From Piscirickettsiaceae bacterium (GTDB lineage Bacteria > Pseudomonadota > Gammaproteobacteria > Nitrosococcales > Methylophagaceae), in the NCBI GenBank assembly GCA_013215825.1, contig JABSQN010000004.1, positions 620,001 through 684,000 on the forward strand: 64,000 nt of DNA, given 5' to 3'. Positions 20,650-27,690 of the stretch are shown piece after piece. Made by a program: the position numbers and the translations under genes. Under the pieces are notes generated by a model. The model was not told the DNA's origin and ran no database searches. It worked only from the letters and a program-made list of their open reading frames with translations. Positions within the stretch are counted from its first letter, which is position 1. The number at the start of each line of letters is the position of its first letter.

Positions 20650-20682
20650 AAAAGAGAATCGGGATCGTTTTCACGATCCCGA
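20650..20682 (-). terminator. Rho-independent terminator after rplI
   Basis: On the minus strand a 10-base perfect stem TCGGGATCGT / ACGATCCCGA (20682-20659) with a short GAAA loop is followed by the T-rich TTCTCTTTT. It separates the ribosomal operon from dnaB, so dnaB probably has its own promoter or depends on read-through. Confidence 0.8.
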
Positions 20683-20694
20683 CACCTTCATTTT

Positions 20695-21246
20695 CTAAGC
20701 TTCGTTTTCTTGCTCTTGAGCAATTTTCTCAGCTTCTGCTAACGCTTTTGCTTTCGCTTGTTCCGCTTGCTCGGCTTCTGCTAGTGCAGCTAATTGCGCT
20801 TCTGATGTTACTGTTACTTTTACTACAACAACAACGTCTGAATGCAATTGAATGTCGATGCTGTATTCACCAGTGTGACGTAATGGGCCTTCAGGAAGAC
20901 GCACTTCGTTACGCTCAATATTTGCACCTGCTGCATTCAATACTTCAGCAATATCTGCTGAACCGATTGAACCGAACAATTTACCTTCAATACCTGCATT
21001 CGCCATGATGTTTACATCACCAGCGGCAACAAGTGTTATTTTACGTTGCTCTGCTTCAGCCTGCAATTTAGCAGCGGCTGCTTCAAGCTCTGCGCGACGT
21101 GATTCAAACACTTCGCGGTTACGCTTGTTAGCAGGTAACGCTTTACCTGTAGGCACTAGGAAATTACGGCCGAAACCAGCTTTAACAGCTACTTCATCAC
21201 CAAGATTACCAAGCTTCTGCATTTTTTCTAGCAAAATTACTTGCAT
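20695..21246 (-). CDS. rplI: 50S ribosomal protein L9 with Ala/Glu-rich tail
   Basis: L9 binds 23S rRNA domain V and has two globular domains joined by a long helix. The N-terminus MQVILLEKMQKLGNLGDEV and the helix with RAELEAAAAKLQAEAEQRK are typical. The core ends near residue 149, as in E. coli, but the protein continues for about 34 more residues of Ala, Glu, Gln and Lys (for example AEAEQAEQAKAKALAEAEK), giving 183 residues. The tail looks helical; its function is unknown. Confidence 0.95.
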   Translation of the reverse strand: MQVILLEKMQKLGNLGDEVAVKAGFGRNFLVPTGKALPANKRNREVFESRRAELEAAAAKLQAEAEQRKITLVAAGDVNIMANAGIEGKLFGSIGSADIAEVLNAAGANIERNEVRLPEGPLRHTGEYSIDIQLHSDVVVVVKVTVTSEAQLAALAEAEQAEQAKAKALAEAEKIAQEQENEA

Positions 21247-21285
21247 CGTTCTACCCTCATTCGCAGTATCATACTGCTCTTTAAG

Positions 21286-22203
21286 TCACTCGCCACTTTC
21301 AGTTGAAAGTCGACGAAAATTAAACCACTGTTCCAAAACACCTATCATCGCAAGTATCACCACCATTTGGGTCAACATCACGACCAGCAGCATATAAACA
21401 GCTACCAACCAAAATGACTGTCTTTGTTGTTGATTGACAATCGAATGAACGACCGACAATCCTTGCAATGCAAATACAACCAAGCCCACAGGTAAGCATT
21501 CTCGCAATATGTTTAATGCATCACCACTCGGTAATGCGGTGATCACCATTAAGGCAACCATCACTATTGCGGCAGACTTACCAAGACGAAGCTGTTGAAA
21601 CTCGCTTGCAAAACCTCCTGGGTTATATAATTTAGCTTGCCACGCCCGACCAATCAGCAATCCAAGCATTAAATTCATGCTCAATCCTGCTGCAACTAGG
21701 CCAGTCATCATTTTCGACAAACTGAGCATCATATCTTGCATTTGGTCTTGGTCTAACTGCCATTCAGGCTGTTTAACCAATTCTTCCATAAACGGTGCAA
21801 GCATCTGCTGCCACCATAATGCAGGATCAGAGACTATTAAATAACTCCCTAATACCAACACTATGCCTACGCCACCTGCCGCTAGAAAACTAACTGCTAA
21901 TGAACGCGTATAACCCAAGACCAAACTGACACCTAACATAGGTAACCAGCTCGATATTAAAAACAATCCAGAGATAGCCGCTTGGTCTAATAACAATCCC
22001 GCCAGTAATGTAAATATTACTAAGGTTGCTACAACTGCTTTTATCCCTTCTTTTGGCCCCATACGTAATGTACAAAGCGCAATGATACCGCTCGCTAAAT
22101 AACTTAACGGTGGCAACATTAAAGCACCAATTGAAAGCAATGCAATGGCGATGGCAGCTTGCCAACGTCCTTGCATTGAAAACACTGCAATACTCCGCAG
22201 CAT
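21286..22203 (-). CDS. DUF2232 (YybS-like) membrane protein
   Basis: The 305-residue protein has about eight hydrophobic segments and no soluble domain. I recognise it by its position between rpsR and rplI, where gammaproteobacteria such as Pseudomonas carry a DUF2232 membrane protein, and by its general design (GIIALCTLRMGPKEGIKA near the N-terminus). No biochemical function is known to me. It is likely co-transcribed with the ribosomal genes. Confidence 0.75.
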   Translation of the reverse strand: MLRSIAVFSMQGRWQAAIAIALLSIGALMLPPLSYLASGIIALCTLRMGPKEGIKAVVATLVIFTLLAGLLLDQAAISGLFLISSWLPMLGVSLVLGYTRSLAVSFLAAGGVGIVLVLGSYLIVSDPALWWQQMLAPFMEELVKQPEWQLDQDQMQDMMLSLSKMMTGLVAAGLSMNLMLGLLIGRAWQAKLYNPGGFASEFQQLRLGKSAAIVMVALMVITALPSGDALNILRECLPVGLVVFALQGLSVVHSIVNQQQRQSFWLVAVYMLLVVMLTQMVVILAMIGVLEQWFNFRRLSTESGE

Positions 22204-22255
22204 ACTATTCCTTATGCCTTATTTCGGTTTGATGTTTTGAAAAACAACACTAGCC

Positions 22256-22483
22256 TTACTTATGCATATCGCAGTAAGGAATTAACGCTAGGAAACGCGC
22301 ACGTTTTACACAGTTAGAAAGTTGACGTTGGTAACGTGCTTTCGTACCTGTAATACGGCTAGGAACAATTTTTCCTGTTTCCGTGATGTAATTTTTCAAT
22401 AAAGTTACATCTTTATAATCAATTTGCTTAACACCTTCAGCGGTGAAGCGACAAAATTTTCTACGTCTAAAAAAACGTGCCAT
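22256..22483 (-). CDS. rpsR: 30S ribosomal protein S18
   Basis: S18 binds S6 on the platform of the 30S subunit. The 75-residue product opens [13 protein letters not shown] and contains [18 protein letters not shown] and the conserved [13 protein letters not shown]. Size matches E. coli S18. It lies 19 bases behind rpsF. Confidence 0.97.
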   Translation of the reverse strand: MARFFRRRKFCRFTAEGVKQIDYKDVTLLKNYITETGKIVPSRITGTKARYQRQLSNCVKRARFLALIPYCDMHK

Positions 22484-22502
22484 TTGTATGCTCCTTTAAT
22501 TC

Positions 22503-22853
22503 TTAAGAGTCGCGACGACGAGGTTTATCATCTTCGTCTTTGCGCATCATTGGTGAAGGTTCTGTGATTGCTTCGTCAGTGTTAATAACTAGGTTACGGA
22601 TAACCGCATCATTAAAACGGAAAGCAGTCGTTACTTCGTCTAATTGAGCAACATCACACTCAACATTCATTAACACGTAATGTGCTTTATGAATTTTGTT
22701 GATTGGGTATGCTAATTGACGACGACCCCAGTCTTCTAAACGGTGGATTGTTCCACCTTGGCTGGTTAATACTTGCTGATATTTTTCAATCATTGCAGGT
22801 ACTTGTTCACTCTGATCAGGGTGGACCAGAAACACGATTTCGTAATGTCTCAT
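22503..22853 (-). CDS. rpsF: 30S ribosomal protein S6
   Basis: S6 binds 16S rRNA together with S18. The 116-residue protein begins [18 protein letters not shown] and has [14 protein letters not shown] and [10 protein letters not shown]. The charged C-terminal tail ([12 protein letters not shown]) resembles the E. coli tail that receives extra glutamates through RimK. A strong GAGGAG Shine-Dalgarno precedes the ATG within a small hairpin that may be an autoregulatory site. Confidence 0.97.
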   Translation of the reverse strand: MRHYEIVFLVHPDQSEQVPAMIEKYQQVLTSQGGTIHRLEDWGRRQLAYPINKIHKAHYVLMNVECDVAQLDEVTTAFRFNDAVIRNLVINTDEAITEPSPMMRKDEDDKPRRRDS

Positions 22854-22855
22854 AT

Positions 22856-22880
22856 GAGCTCCTCACGGTTTCAACAGCTC
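22856..22880 (-). promoter_or_regulatory. Candidate S6:S18 autoregulatory hairpin in the rpsF leader
   Basis: Directly before the rpsF ATG, GAGCT (22880-22876) can pair with AGCTC (22860-22856), leaving a 15-base loop that holds ACCGTG and the GAGG Shine-Dalgarno. The known S6:S18 leader motif is a hairpin with a CCG next to the ribosome-binding site. The stem here is only 5 base pairs, so the match is suggestive, not proven. Confidence 0.4.
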
Positions 22881-22965
22881 CCCGAAAGTTAATTCAAGAA
22901 GCAAGGAGTATTGCCTATTAAACTTCAAGGCAATCGATAATTTTACGCTATTTTGCTAGCGGAGC

Positions 22966-23778
22966 TCAACTTCGTTGACGAGAAGCCTCAAATAAACACA
23001 CACCAGCCGCCACAGATACATTCAAACTTTCAGCACCACCTTGCATTGGAATGTACATTACTTGATCGCAGTTCTCACGCGTTAAACGGCGGATCCCACG
23101 ACCTTCAGCACCTAATACAATCGCTAAAGGACCTTTCAGATCAGCTTCAAACAAAGTTGTTTCACAATCACCTGACGTACCTACAATCCAAACACCATTT
23201 TGCTGCAATTCGCGCAAAACACGCGCTAAATTAGTCACTTGAATAAATGGTAATCGCTCTGCGGCGCCACTCGACACTTTTAATGCTGTCGCAGTTAAAC
23301 TCGATGCCCGATCTTTAGGAGCTATCACGGCATGTGCGCCAGCCGCTTCGGCAGAACGCATACATGCACCTAAATTATGAGGATCTTGCACACAATCTAA
23401 GATCAATAAAAACGGCGGAACATCCAACTCATCGATCAGTTTGAACAAATCCGTTTCATCTAAATTATCAAGAGGACGACAGCGTGCAATAGCACCTTGA
23501 TGTTGCGCATCAGGCACCATTTCATCAAGCTCTTCACGCGTGACTTTTTGTGGCTTAAGTCCATGAGGCTGTGCCGCCTCAATCAGGCTTTCAATACGCG
23601 CATCATCACGCTCATCTGCGATGAATATTTCAGTAACACGCGTAGTCGGCAGCTCAAGTGCTGCTTGTATTGCATGTAAGCCAAAAATTAAATCATTCGG
23701 TGAATGCTTATCAGATTTAGGGGCTCTACGGCGCTTGGTATGCTTCTGATTCTTGTCCTTCGACAATGGGTTTGACAT
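22966..23778 (-). CDS. rlmB: 23S rRNA (guanosine2251-2'-O)-methyltransferase RlmB
   Basis: RlmB is a SPOUT-family methyltransferase. The substrate-binding domain begins at LIFGLHAIQAAL, and the knotted catalytic part has LDCVQDPHNLGACMRSAEAAG, IVLGAEGRGIRRLT and MQGGAESLNVSVAAG. A basic leader of about 28 residues (MSNPLSKDKNQKHTKRRR) precedes the usual start. No later ATG, GTG or TTG in a suitable place is obvious, so I keep the ATG at 23778 although it makes the gene overlap the upstream OmpA-family gene by 53 bases. Confidence 0.92.
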   Translation of the reverse strand: MSNPLSKDKNQKHTKRRRAPKSDKHSPNDLIFGLHAIQAALELPTTRVTEIFIADERDDARIESLIEAAQPHGLKPQKVTREELDEMVPDAQHQGAIARCRPLDNLDETDLFKLIDELDVPPFLLILDCVQDPHNLGACMRSAEAAGAHAVIAPKDRASSLTATALKVSSGAAERLPFIQVTNLARVLRELQQNGVWIVGTSGDCETTLFEADLKGPLAIVLGAEGRGIRRLTRENCDQVMYIPMQGGAESLNVSVAAGVCLFEASRQRS

Positions 23779-24403
23779 ATATTTCTACTCGACGATTTAA
23801 TTGACGACCTGCTTCGGTCTCGTTGTTGGCTCTTGGTTCGGCTTCACCTCGTCCTTCCGTGATTAAACGGCTGGCTGGCACGCCATCAGAGTTAAAATAA
23901 TCAACAACTGATTGAGCGCGACGATATGAAAGGTCCATATTATAACCTTCTGAGCCGATACTGTCGGTATGACCGACCACATGAATAATGGTGTTCGGAT
24001 AACGCTGCAAGATCGCTGATACTTTCTGCAAGGTTGGCATGAAGGCAGTTTTTAATCCTGCACTACCAAAATCAAATGAAACCTCACTAGATATATCAAT
24101 CTTTAAGCTTTCATTTTCTAAGCGCTGTATTTCAATATCGTGATTCGCTTGCTCTGCTGCAAGTGCCGCTTCCATTTCTTTTTGTTGATTATCCATATAA
24201 TAACCGACACCGCCGCCGGCCGCAGCACCAATCGCCGCCCCAACTAATAAGCCACCTTTGTCATTTTCAATAGAATGACCGATGACAGCACCTATAACAG
24301 CGCCTGCCGCAGCGCCTAATTTTGCACGTTGATTTGGATCATCCGTTGCACAGGCACTAATTACCGTTGTCATTACGGCTACTAATACTAATTTTTTCAT
24401 CAC
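23726..24403 (-). CDS. OmpA-family peptidoglycan-associated lipoprotein with glycine zipper
   Basis: The 225-residue protein has a lipoprotein signal (VISACATDD, Cys18), a glycine-zipper membrane segment (GAAAGAVIGAVIGHSIE and GAAIGAAAGGGVGYYMD) at about 30-70, a short helical region and an OmpA-like domain at about 100-215 with VVGHTDSIGSEGYNMDLSYR and the peptidoglycan-binding NNETEAGRQLNRRVEI. E. coli YiaD has the same design. It probably links outer membrane and cell wall. Its end overlaps rlmB by 53 bases. Confidence 0.88.
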   Translation of the reverse strand: MMKKLVLVAVMTTVISACATDDPNQRAKLGAAAGAVIGAVIGHSIENDKGGLLVGAAIGAAAGGGVGYYMDNQQKEMEAALAAEQANHDIEIQRLENESLKIDISSEVSFDFGSAGLKTAFMPTLQKVSAILQRYPNTIIHVVGHTDSIGSEGYNMDLSYRRAQSVVDYFNSDGVPASRLITEGRGEAEPRANNETEAGRQLNRRVEIYVKPIVEGQESEAYQAP

Positions 24404-24472
24404 AAAATCTCCTCTTACTATTTATTGTTGCTATTCTACGGTATTACACCTCAAAGTTCTGAGAGAAACATC

Positions 24473-24988
24473 ATGGAAAAACACTTCATTCCTGTCAATA
24501 TTGCCATTCTGACGATTTCTGACACTCGTACTATAGATAACGATACCTCTGGAAAAGTTCTCCGAGAACGAATATTAGATGCTAATCACACTGTAGCGGC
24601 ACAAGAAATAGTACAAGATGATATGTATCAAATTCGTTCAATTGTTTCACAATGGATCGCTAATCCTGATATTCAAACCATTATCACAACGGGCGGCACA
24701 GGCTTAACTGGACGAGATGGCACACCAGAAGCAGTTAAAGTGCTTCTCGATAAAGAAATTGAAGGTTTTGGTGAGCTATTTCGTCATATTTCATATCAAG
24801 ATATTCGCACATCAACTATTCAATCTCGTGCTATTGGCGGGGTTGCTAATGGTACATTTATCTTCTGCCTACCCGGTTCAACAGGCGCATGTAAAACCGC
24901 ATGGGATGATATTTTAAAAGAACAATTAGATGCCCGACATCGCCCCTGTAACTTTGTCGAACTTATGCCTCGATTACTAGAAAAATGA
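24473..24988 (+). CDS. moaB: Molybdenum cofactor biosynthesis protein MoaB
   Basis: MoaB/Mog-family proteins bind molybdopterin and adenylate it before molybdate insertion, although the role of E. coli MoaB itself is unclear. The product (171 residues from 24473) has the motif TTGGTGLTGRDGTPEA and a second conserved stretch, CLPGSTGACKTAWDDIL. I chose the ATG at 24473, which follows GAGAGA; an upstream in-frame ATG at 24425 lacks a ribosome-binding site. No other molybdopterin genes are in the window. Confidence 0.9.
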   Translation: MEKHFIPVNIAILTISDTRTIDNDTSGKVLRERILDANHTVAAQEIVQDDMYQIRSIVSQWIANPDIQTIITTGGTGLTGRDGTPEAVKVLLDKEIEGFGELFRHISYQDIRTSTIQSRAIGGVANGTFIFCLPGSTGACKTAWDDILKEQLDARHRPCNFVELMPRLLEK

Positions 24989-25221
24989 CAACACTGATAC
25001 TCTATACAACCGCTGGCTGTCATTTATGCGTACTCGGTGAAGACATAATAAAATCACTTCCTAAGCACTATGACATCACGCTTGTAGCTGTTGAAATTGG
25101 TGATAATGATGAACTCGTTGATCGCTATGGCGTGTCTATTCCTGTTATCAAATTCTCTGATAACAGTGAACTGAACTGGCCTTTTGAGGCTCAGGATATT
25201 GAAAGAAAATTAACTTTATAA
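24985..25221 (+). CDS. Glutaredoxin-like protein (DUF836 family)
   Basis: This 78-residue thioredoxin-fold protein has the redox motif CHLC near residues 11-14 (TTAGCHLCVLGEDI) and a cis-proline region, YGVSIPVIKF, near 47-56. These are the features of the DUF836/glutaredoxin-2-like family. It overlaps moaB by 4 bases, so the two are co-translated. A two-hairpin repeat follows at once. Substrate unknown. Confidence 0.82.
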   Translation: MTTLILYTTAGCHLCVLGEDIIKSLPKHYDITLVAVEIGDNDELVDRYGVSIPVIKFSDNSELNWPFEAQDIERKLTL

Positions 25222-25225
25222 AAAT

Positions 25226-25272
25226 CGTAGGTTGGGTTTCAACCCAACATGTTGGACTAAAGTCCAACCAAC
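25226..25272 (+). repeat. Two-hairpin intergenic repeat, copy 1
   Basis: Two adjacent perfect stems: GTTGGGTT / AACCCAAC (25231-25248) and GTTGGACT / AGTCCAAC (25251-25268), introduced by CGTAG. It is the most compact of six related elements in the window and lies between the glutaredoxin-like gene and rnd. Confidence 0.85.
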
Positions 25273-25300
25273 ACAATTATCAAGGCACTCTAACTCAACC

Positions 25301-26446
25301 ATGACAATCCAATTTATAGATACCCAAGCCGCACTCGCCACATTCTGTCAGCAAATCTCTGATACAACATGGATGACAGTGGATACCGAATTTCTCCGTG
25401 AGAAGACATATTATCCCCTGCTATGCTTAATTCAAGTGGCAACCGACGATCATATTGCCTGCATTGACCCTCTCGCACTTGATGATTTAAACCCGATTTT
25501 AGACTTAATCTACGATCCAAATATCACCGTAGTTTTCCATGCTGCTCGACAAGATCTAGAGCTGCTATATTTAATGCGTGACGAGCTTCCTAGCAATGTA
25601 TTTGATACTCAAATCGCAGCAACTGTACTCGGTTATGGCGAACAAATTGGCTATGGAAATCTCGTTAAGCAATGCATTGATGTTGACTTAGACAAAGCTC
25701 ATTCACGTACAGATTGGACAAAACGCCCACTAGATCCAGCCCAAATTGAATATGCTGCGGATGATGTTCGTTATTTACGTGATGTTTACAAACTTCTCAC
25801 ACAACAACTTGCTGATAAAAATCGCACACATTGGCTAGATGATGATTTTGCCACCCTAACAAGTTTAGAGTCTTACAAGCCAGATCCTGATAATAGCTGG
25901 CGTAGAGTCAAAGGCTTTGGTCGTTTAAAAGGTATTCAACTTGCCATTTTACAAAGACTAGCCGCATGGCGAGAACAACGTGCTATCAAGTCAAATCGCC
26001 CTCGTCGTTGGATATTAAAAGATGATGTATTACTTGATCTTGCCAAACTTGCACCAGAATCTACTGATAAATTCAGTCTCATTCGCAATCTTGAAGCTGG
26101 CACAATCAAACATCATGGCAACACATTATTAGCAGAAATTAAACAAGCCAAATCAATACCAAAAGAACAATGGCCCGTATTGAAAAAAGTACAGCCACTA
26201 ACACAACAACAAAATGCGATTGCCGATGCATTAATGGCATTGCTTAGAAAGTTTTGTGACGAACAATCTATCTCACCCGTAGCCGTGGCCTCACGTAAAG
26301 AGATTGAACGCCTTGTTGCTGGTGATGAAGACTTAGCCATCACTCAAGGCTGGCGTAATGAAATTGTCGGCCATCATCTGCAAGCATTTATTGATGGTAA
26401 ACTATCCATCACAGCCGATACAAAACAATTAAATACAAGCCCGTAG
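25301..26446 (+). CDS. rnd: Ribonuclease D
   Basis: RNase D is a 3'-5' exonuclease that matures tRNA 3' ends. The DEDD active site is visible: VDTEFLREKTYYPLLCLIQ (Asp, Glu), FHAARQDLELL (Asp) and YAADDVRYL (Tyr/Asp), followed by two helical HRDC-like regions. I start at ATG 25301 (381 residues): the frame is open to 25232, but that part is translated repeat sequence. The stop codon TAG belongs to the CGTAGG of repeat copy 2. Confidence 0.93.
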   Translation: MTIQFIDTQAALATFCQQISDTTWMTVDTEFLREKTYYPLLCLIQVATDDHIACIDPLALDDLNPILDLIYDPNITVVFHAARQDLELLYLMRDELPSNVFDTQIAATVLGYGEQIGYGNLVKQCIDVDLDKAHSRTDWTKRPLDPAQIEYAADDVRYLRDVYKLLTQQLADKNRTHWLDDDFATLTSLESYKPDPDNSWRRVKGFGRLKGIQLAILQRLAAWREQRAIKSNRPRRWILKDDVLLDLAKLAPESTDKFSLIRNLEAGTIKHHGNTLLAEIKQAKSIPKEQWPVLKKVQPLTQQQNAIADALMALLRKFCDEQSISPVAVASRKEIERLVAGDEDLAITQGWRNEIVGHHLQAFIDGKLSITADTKQLNTSP

Positions 26447-26511
26447 GTTGGACTTCAGTCCAACTTCCAACCTCTATCAAAGTGCCATGTTGGGTTAAAA
26501 CCCAACCCACA
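26442..26511 (+). repeat. Two-hairpin intergenic repeat, copy 2
   Basis: Left arm CGTAGGTTGGACTTCAGTCC (palindromic core 26448-26464), then a 24-base spacer, then the perfect hairpin GTTGGGTTAAAACCCAAC (26489-26506). The TAG inside the left arm is the stop codon of rnd. The element ends 17 bases before the PfkB kinase gene. Confidence 0.85.
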
Positions 26512-26528
26512 AAAATAAGGAATACATT

Positions 26529-27452
26529 ATGTCAGCATTAATTTGTGGCTCATTCGCCTACGACACCATTATGGTCTTTCCCGATCAATTCAAAAACCAT
26601 ATATTGCCCGACAAAGTACATATGCTTAATGTTTCCTTTTTAGTGCCAAATTTACGTCGTGAATTTGGCGGTTGTGCCGGTAATATTGCCTACAATCTAA
26701 AATTGCTTGGTGATGATCCCATTCCAATGGGCACAGTAGGTAGTGACTTTGCCAGCTATGCCACATGGATGGATAAACACGGCATCAACCGCCGTCATGT
26801 GCATGTAAAAGACAGTAGCTATACTGCCCAAGCATTTATCACCACCGATATGGATGACAATCAAATCACCGCTTTTCATCCCGGTGCAATGAACTTGTCA
26901 CACGAAACAGCAATCAGTGAAGCCAAAGACATCAAACTTGCTATCGTTGCACCTGATGGTCGTGATGGCATGATTTTACATGCACAACAACTACACGAAG
27001 CAGGCATTCCATTTATATTCGATCCAGGTCAAGGCCTACCGATGTTTAATGGTGAAGACTTAATGAAGTTTGCCGATCAAGCAAACTATATCGCACTCAA
27101 TGATTATGAAGCACAATTGTTTGAAGATAGAACAGGCTTATCTCCACATGAAATAGCCGCACACGTAGACGCCTTAATCATCACCCGCGGTGAAAAAGGG
27201 TCACACATCTACACCGATGGCAAACGCATTGATATCCCCTGTGCCAAAGCAGAGAAACTAGCCGATCCAACAGGGTGTGGCGATGCCTACCGTGCCGGTT
27301 TAATTCATGGGATATTGCACGGTAAAAGCTGGGAAGAAACAGGACGAATTGCATCCCTACTAGGTGCAATTAAGATTGAGCAGCATGGTACTCAAAATCA
27401 TACGTTTACGGCTGAGGAATTTGCTAAACGACTTGAAACGAGTTTCAAGTAA
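26529..27452 (+). CDS. PfkB-family carbohydrate/nucleoside kinase (adenosine kinase-like)
   Basis: The 307-residue protein is a ribokinase-fold kinase. It has the N-terminal substrate region FGGCAGNIAYNLKLLGDD, and the C-terminal catalytic motif DPTGCGDAYRAGL near residues 248-260, in which Asp255 would be the general base. The usual GAGD reads GCGD here. Similar gammaproteobacterial genes are annotated as adenosine kinase or sugar kinase; the substrate cannot be told from sequence. It has repeat copies on both sides and may be transcribed with rnd. Confidence 0.82.
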   Translation: MSALICGSFAYDTIMVFPDQFKNHILPDKVHMLNVSFLVPNLRREFGGCAGNIAYNLKLLGDDPIPMGTVGSDFASYATWMDKHGINRRHVHVKDSSYTAQAFITTDMDDNQITAFHPGAMNLSHETAISEAKDIKLAIVAPDGRDGMILHAQQLHEAGIPFIFDPGQGLPMFNGEDLMKFADQANYIALNDYEAQLFEDRTGLSPHEIAAHVDALIITRGEKGSHIYTDGKRIDIPCAKAEKLADPTGCGDAYRAGLIHGILHGKSWEETGRIASLLGAIKIEQHGTQNHTFTAEEFAKRLETSFK

Positions 27453-27461
27453 GAACGCTTG

Positions 27462-27533
27462 CGTAGGTTGGTCTTTAGCCCAACTCCCAGCTTATAAAAA
27501 AGGCTGATGTTGGGTTAAACATCCCGACCTACG
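27462..27533 (+). repeat. Two-hairpin intergenic repeat, copy 3
   Basis: This is a degenerate copy: CGTAGGTTGG.CTTTAG.CCAAC on the left, a spacer with a short AGC..GCT pairing, then GTTGGGTTAAACATCCCGAC and CTACGG on the right. The outer CGTAGGT and ACCTACG arms can pair. It lies just downstream of the PfkB kinase gene. Confidence 0.8.
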
Positions 27534-27621
27534 GAGTGTGACAATGCAAGACTTGACCCCCACTTTCCATTTACAACTGATAAACTTGCTGTACACCTTA
27601 AGGCTAACTTTGGTTAATTCT

Positions 27622-27661
27622 CACAAAAAATAAAGCCTAGTCACAATTTGTAACTAGGCTT
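27622..27661 (-). terminator. Terminator of the minor pilin operon
   Basis: On the minus strand a 9-base perfect stem AAGCCTAGT / ACTAGGCTT (27661-27633) is followed by TTATTTTTTGTG. It lies 30 bases past the pilV stop and fits the end of the fimT-pilW-pilX-pilV transcript. Confidence 0.8.
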
Positions 27662-27690
27662 CGTTTCATTAGCTACGTTATCTTATAAAG

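Noticed and set aside
25226-27533. CRISPR array suggested by repeats spaced about 1 kb apart
   Set aside because: The copies are palindromic, far apart, separated by genes and not accompanied by cas genes.
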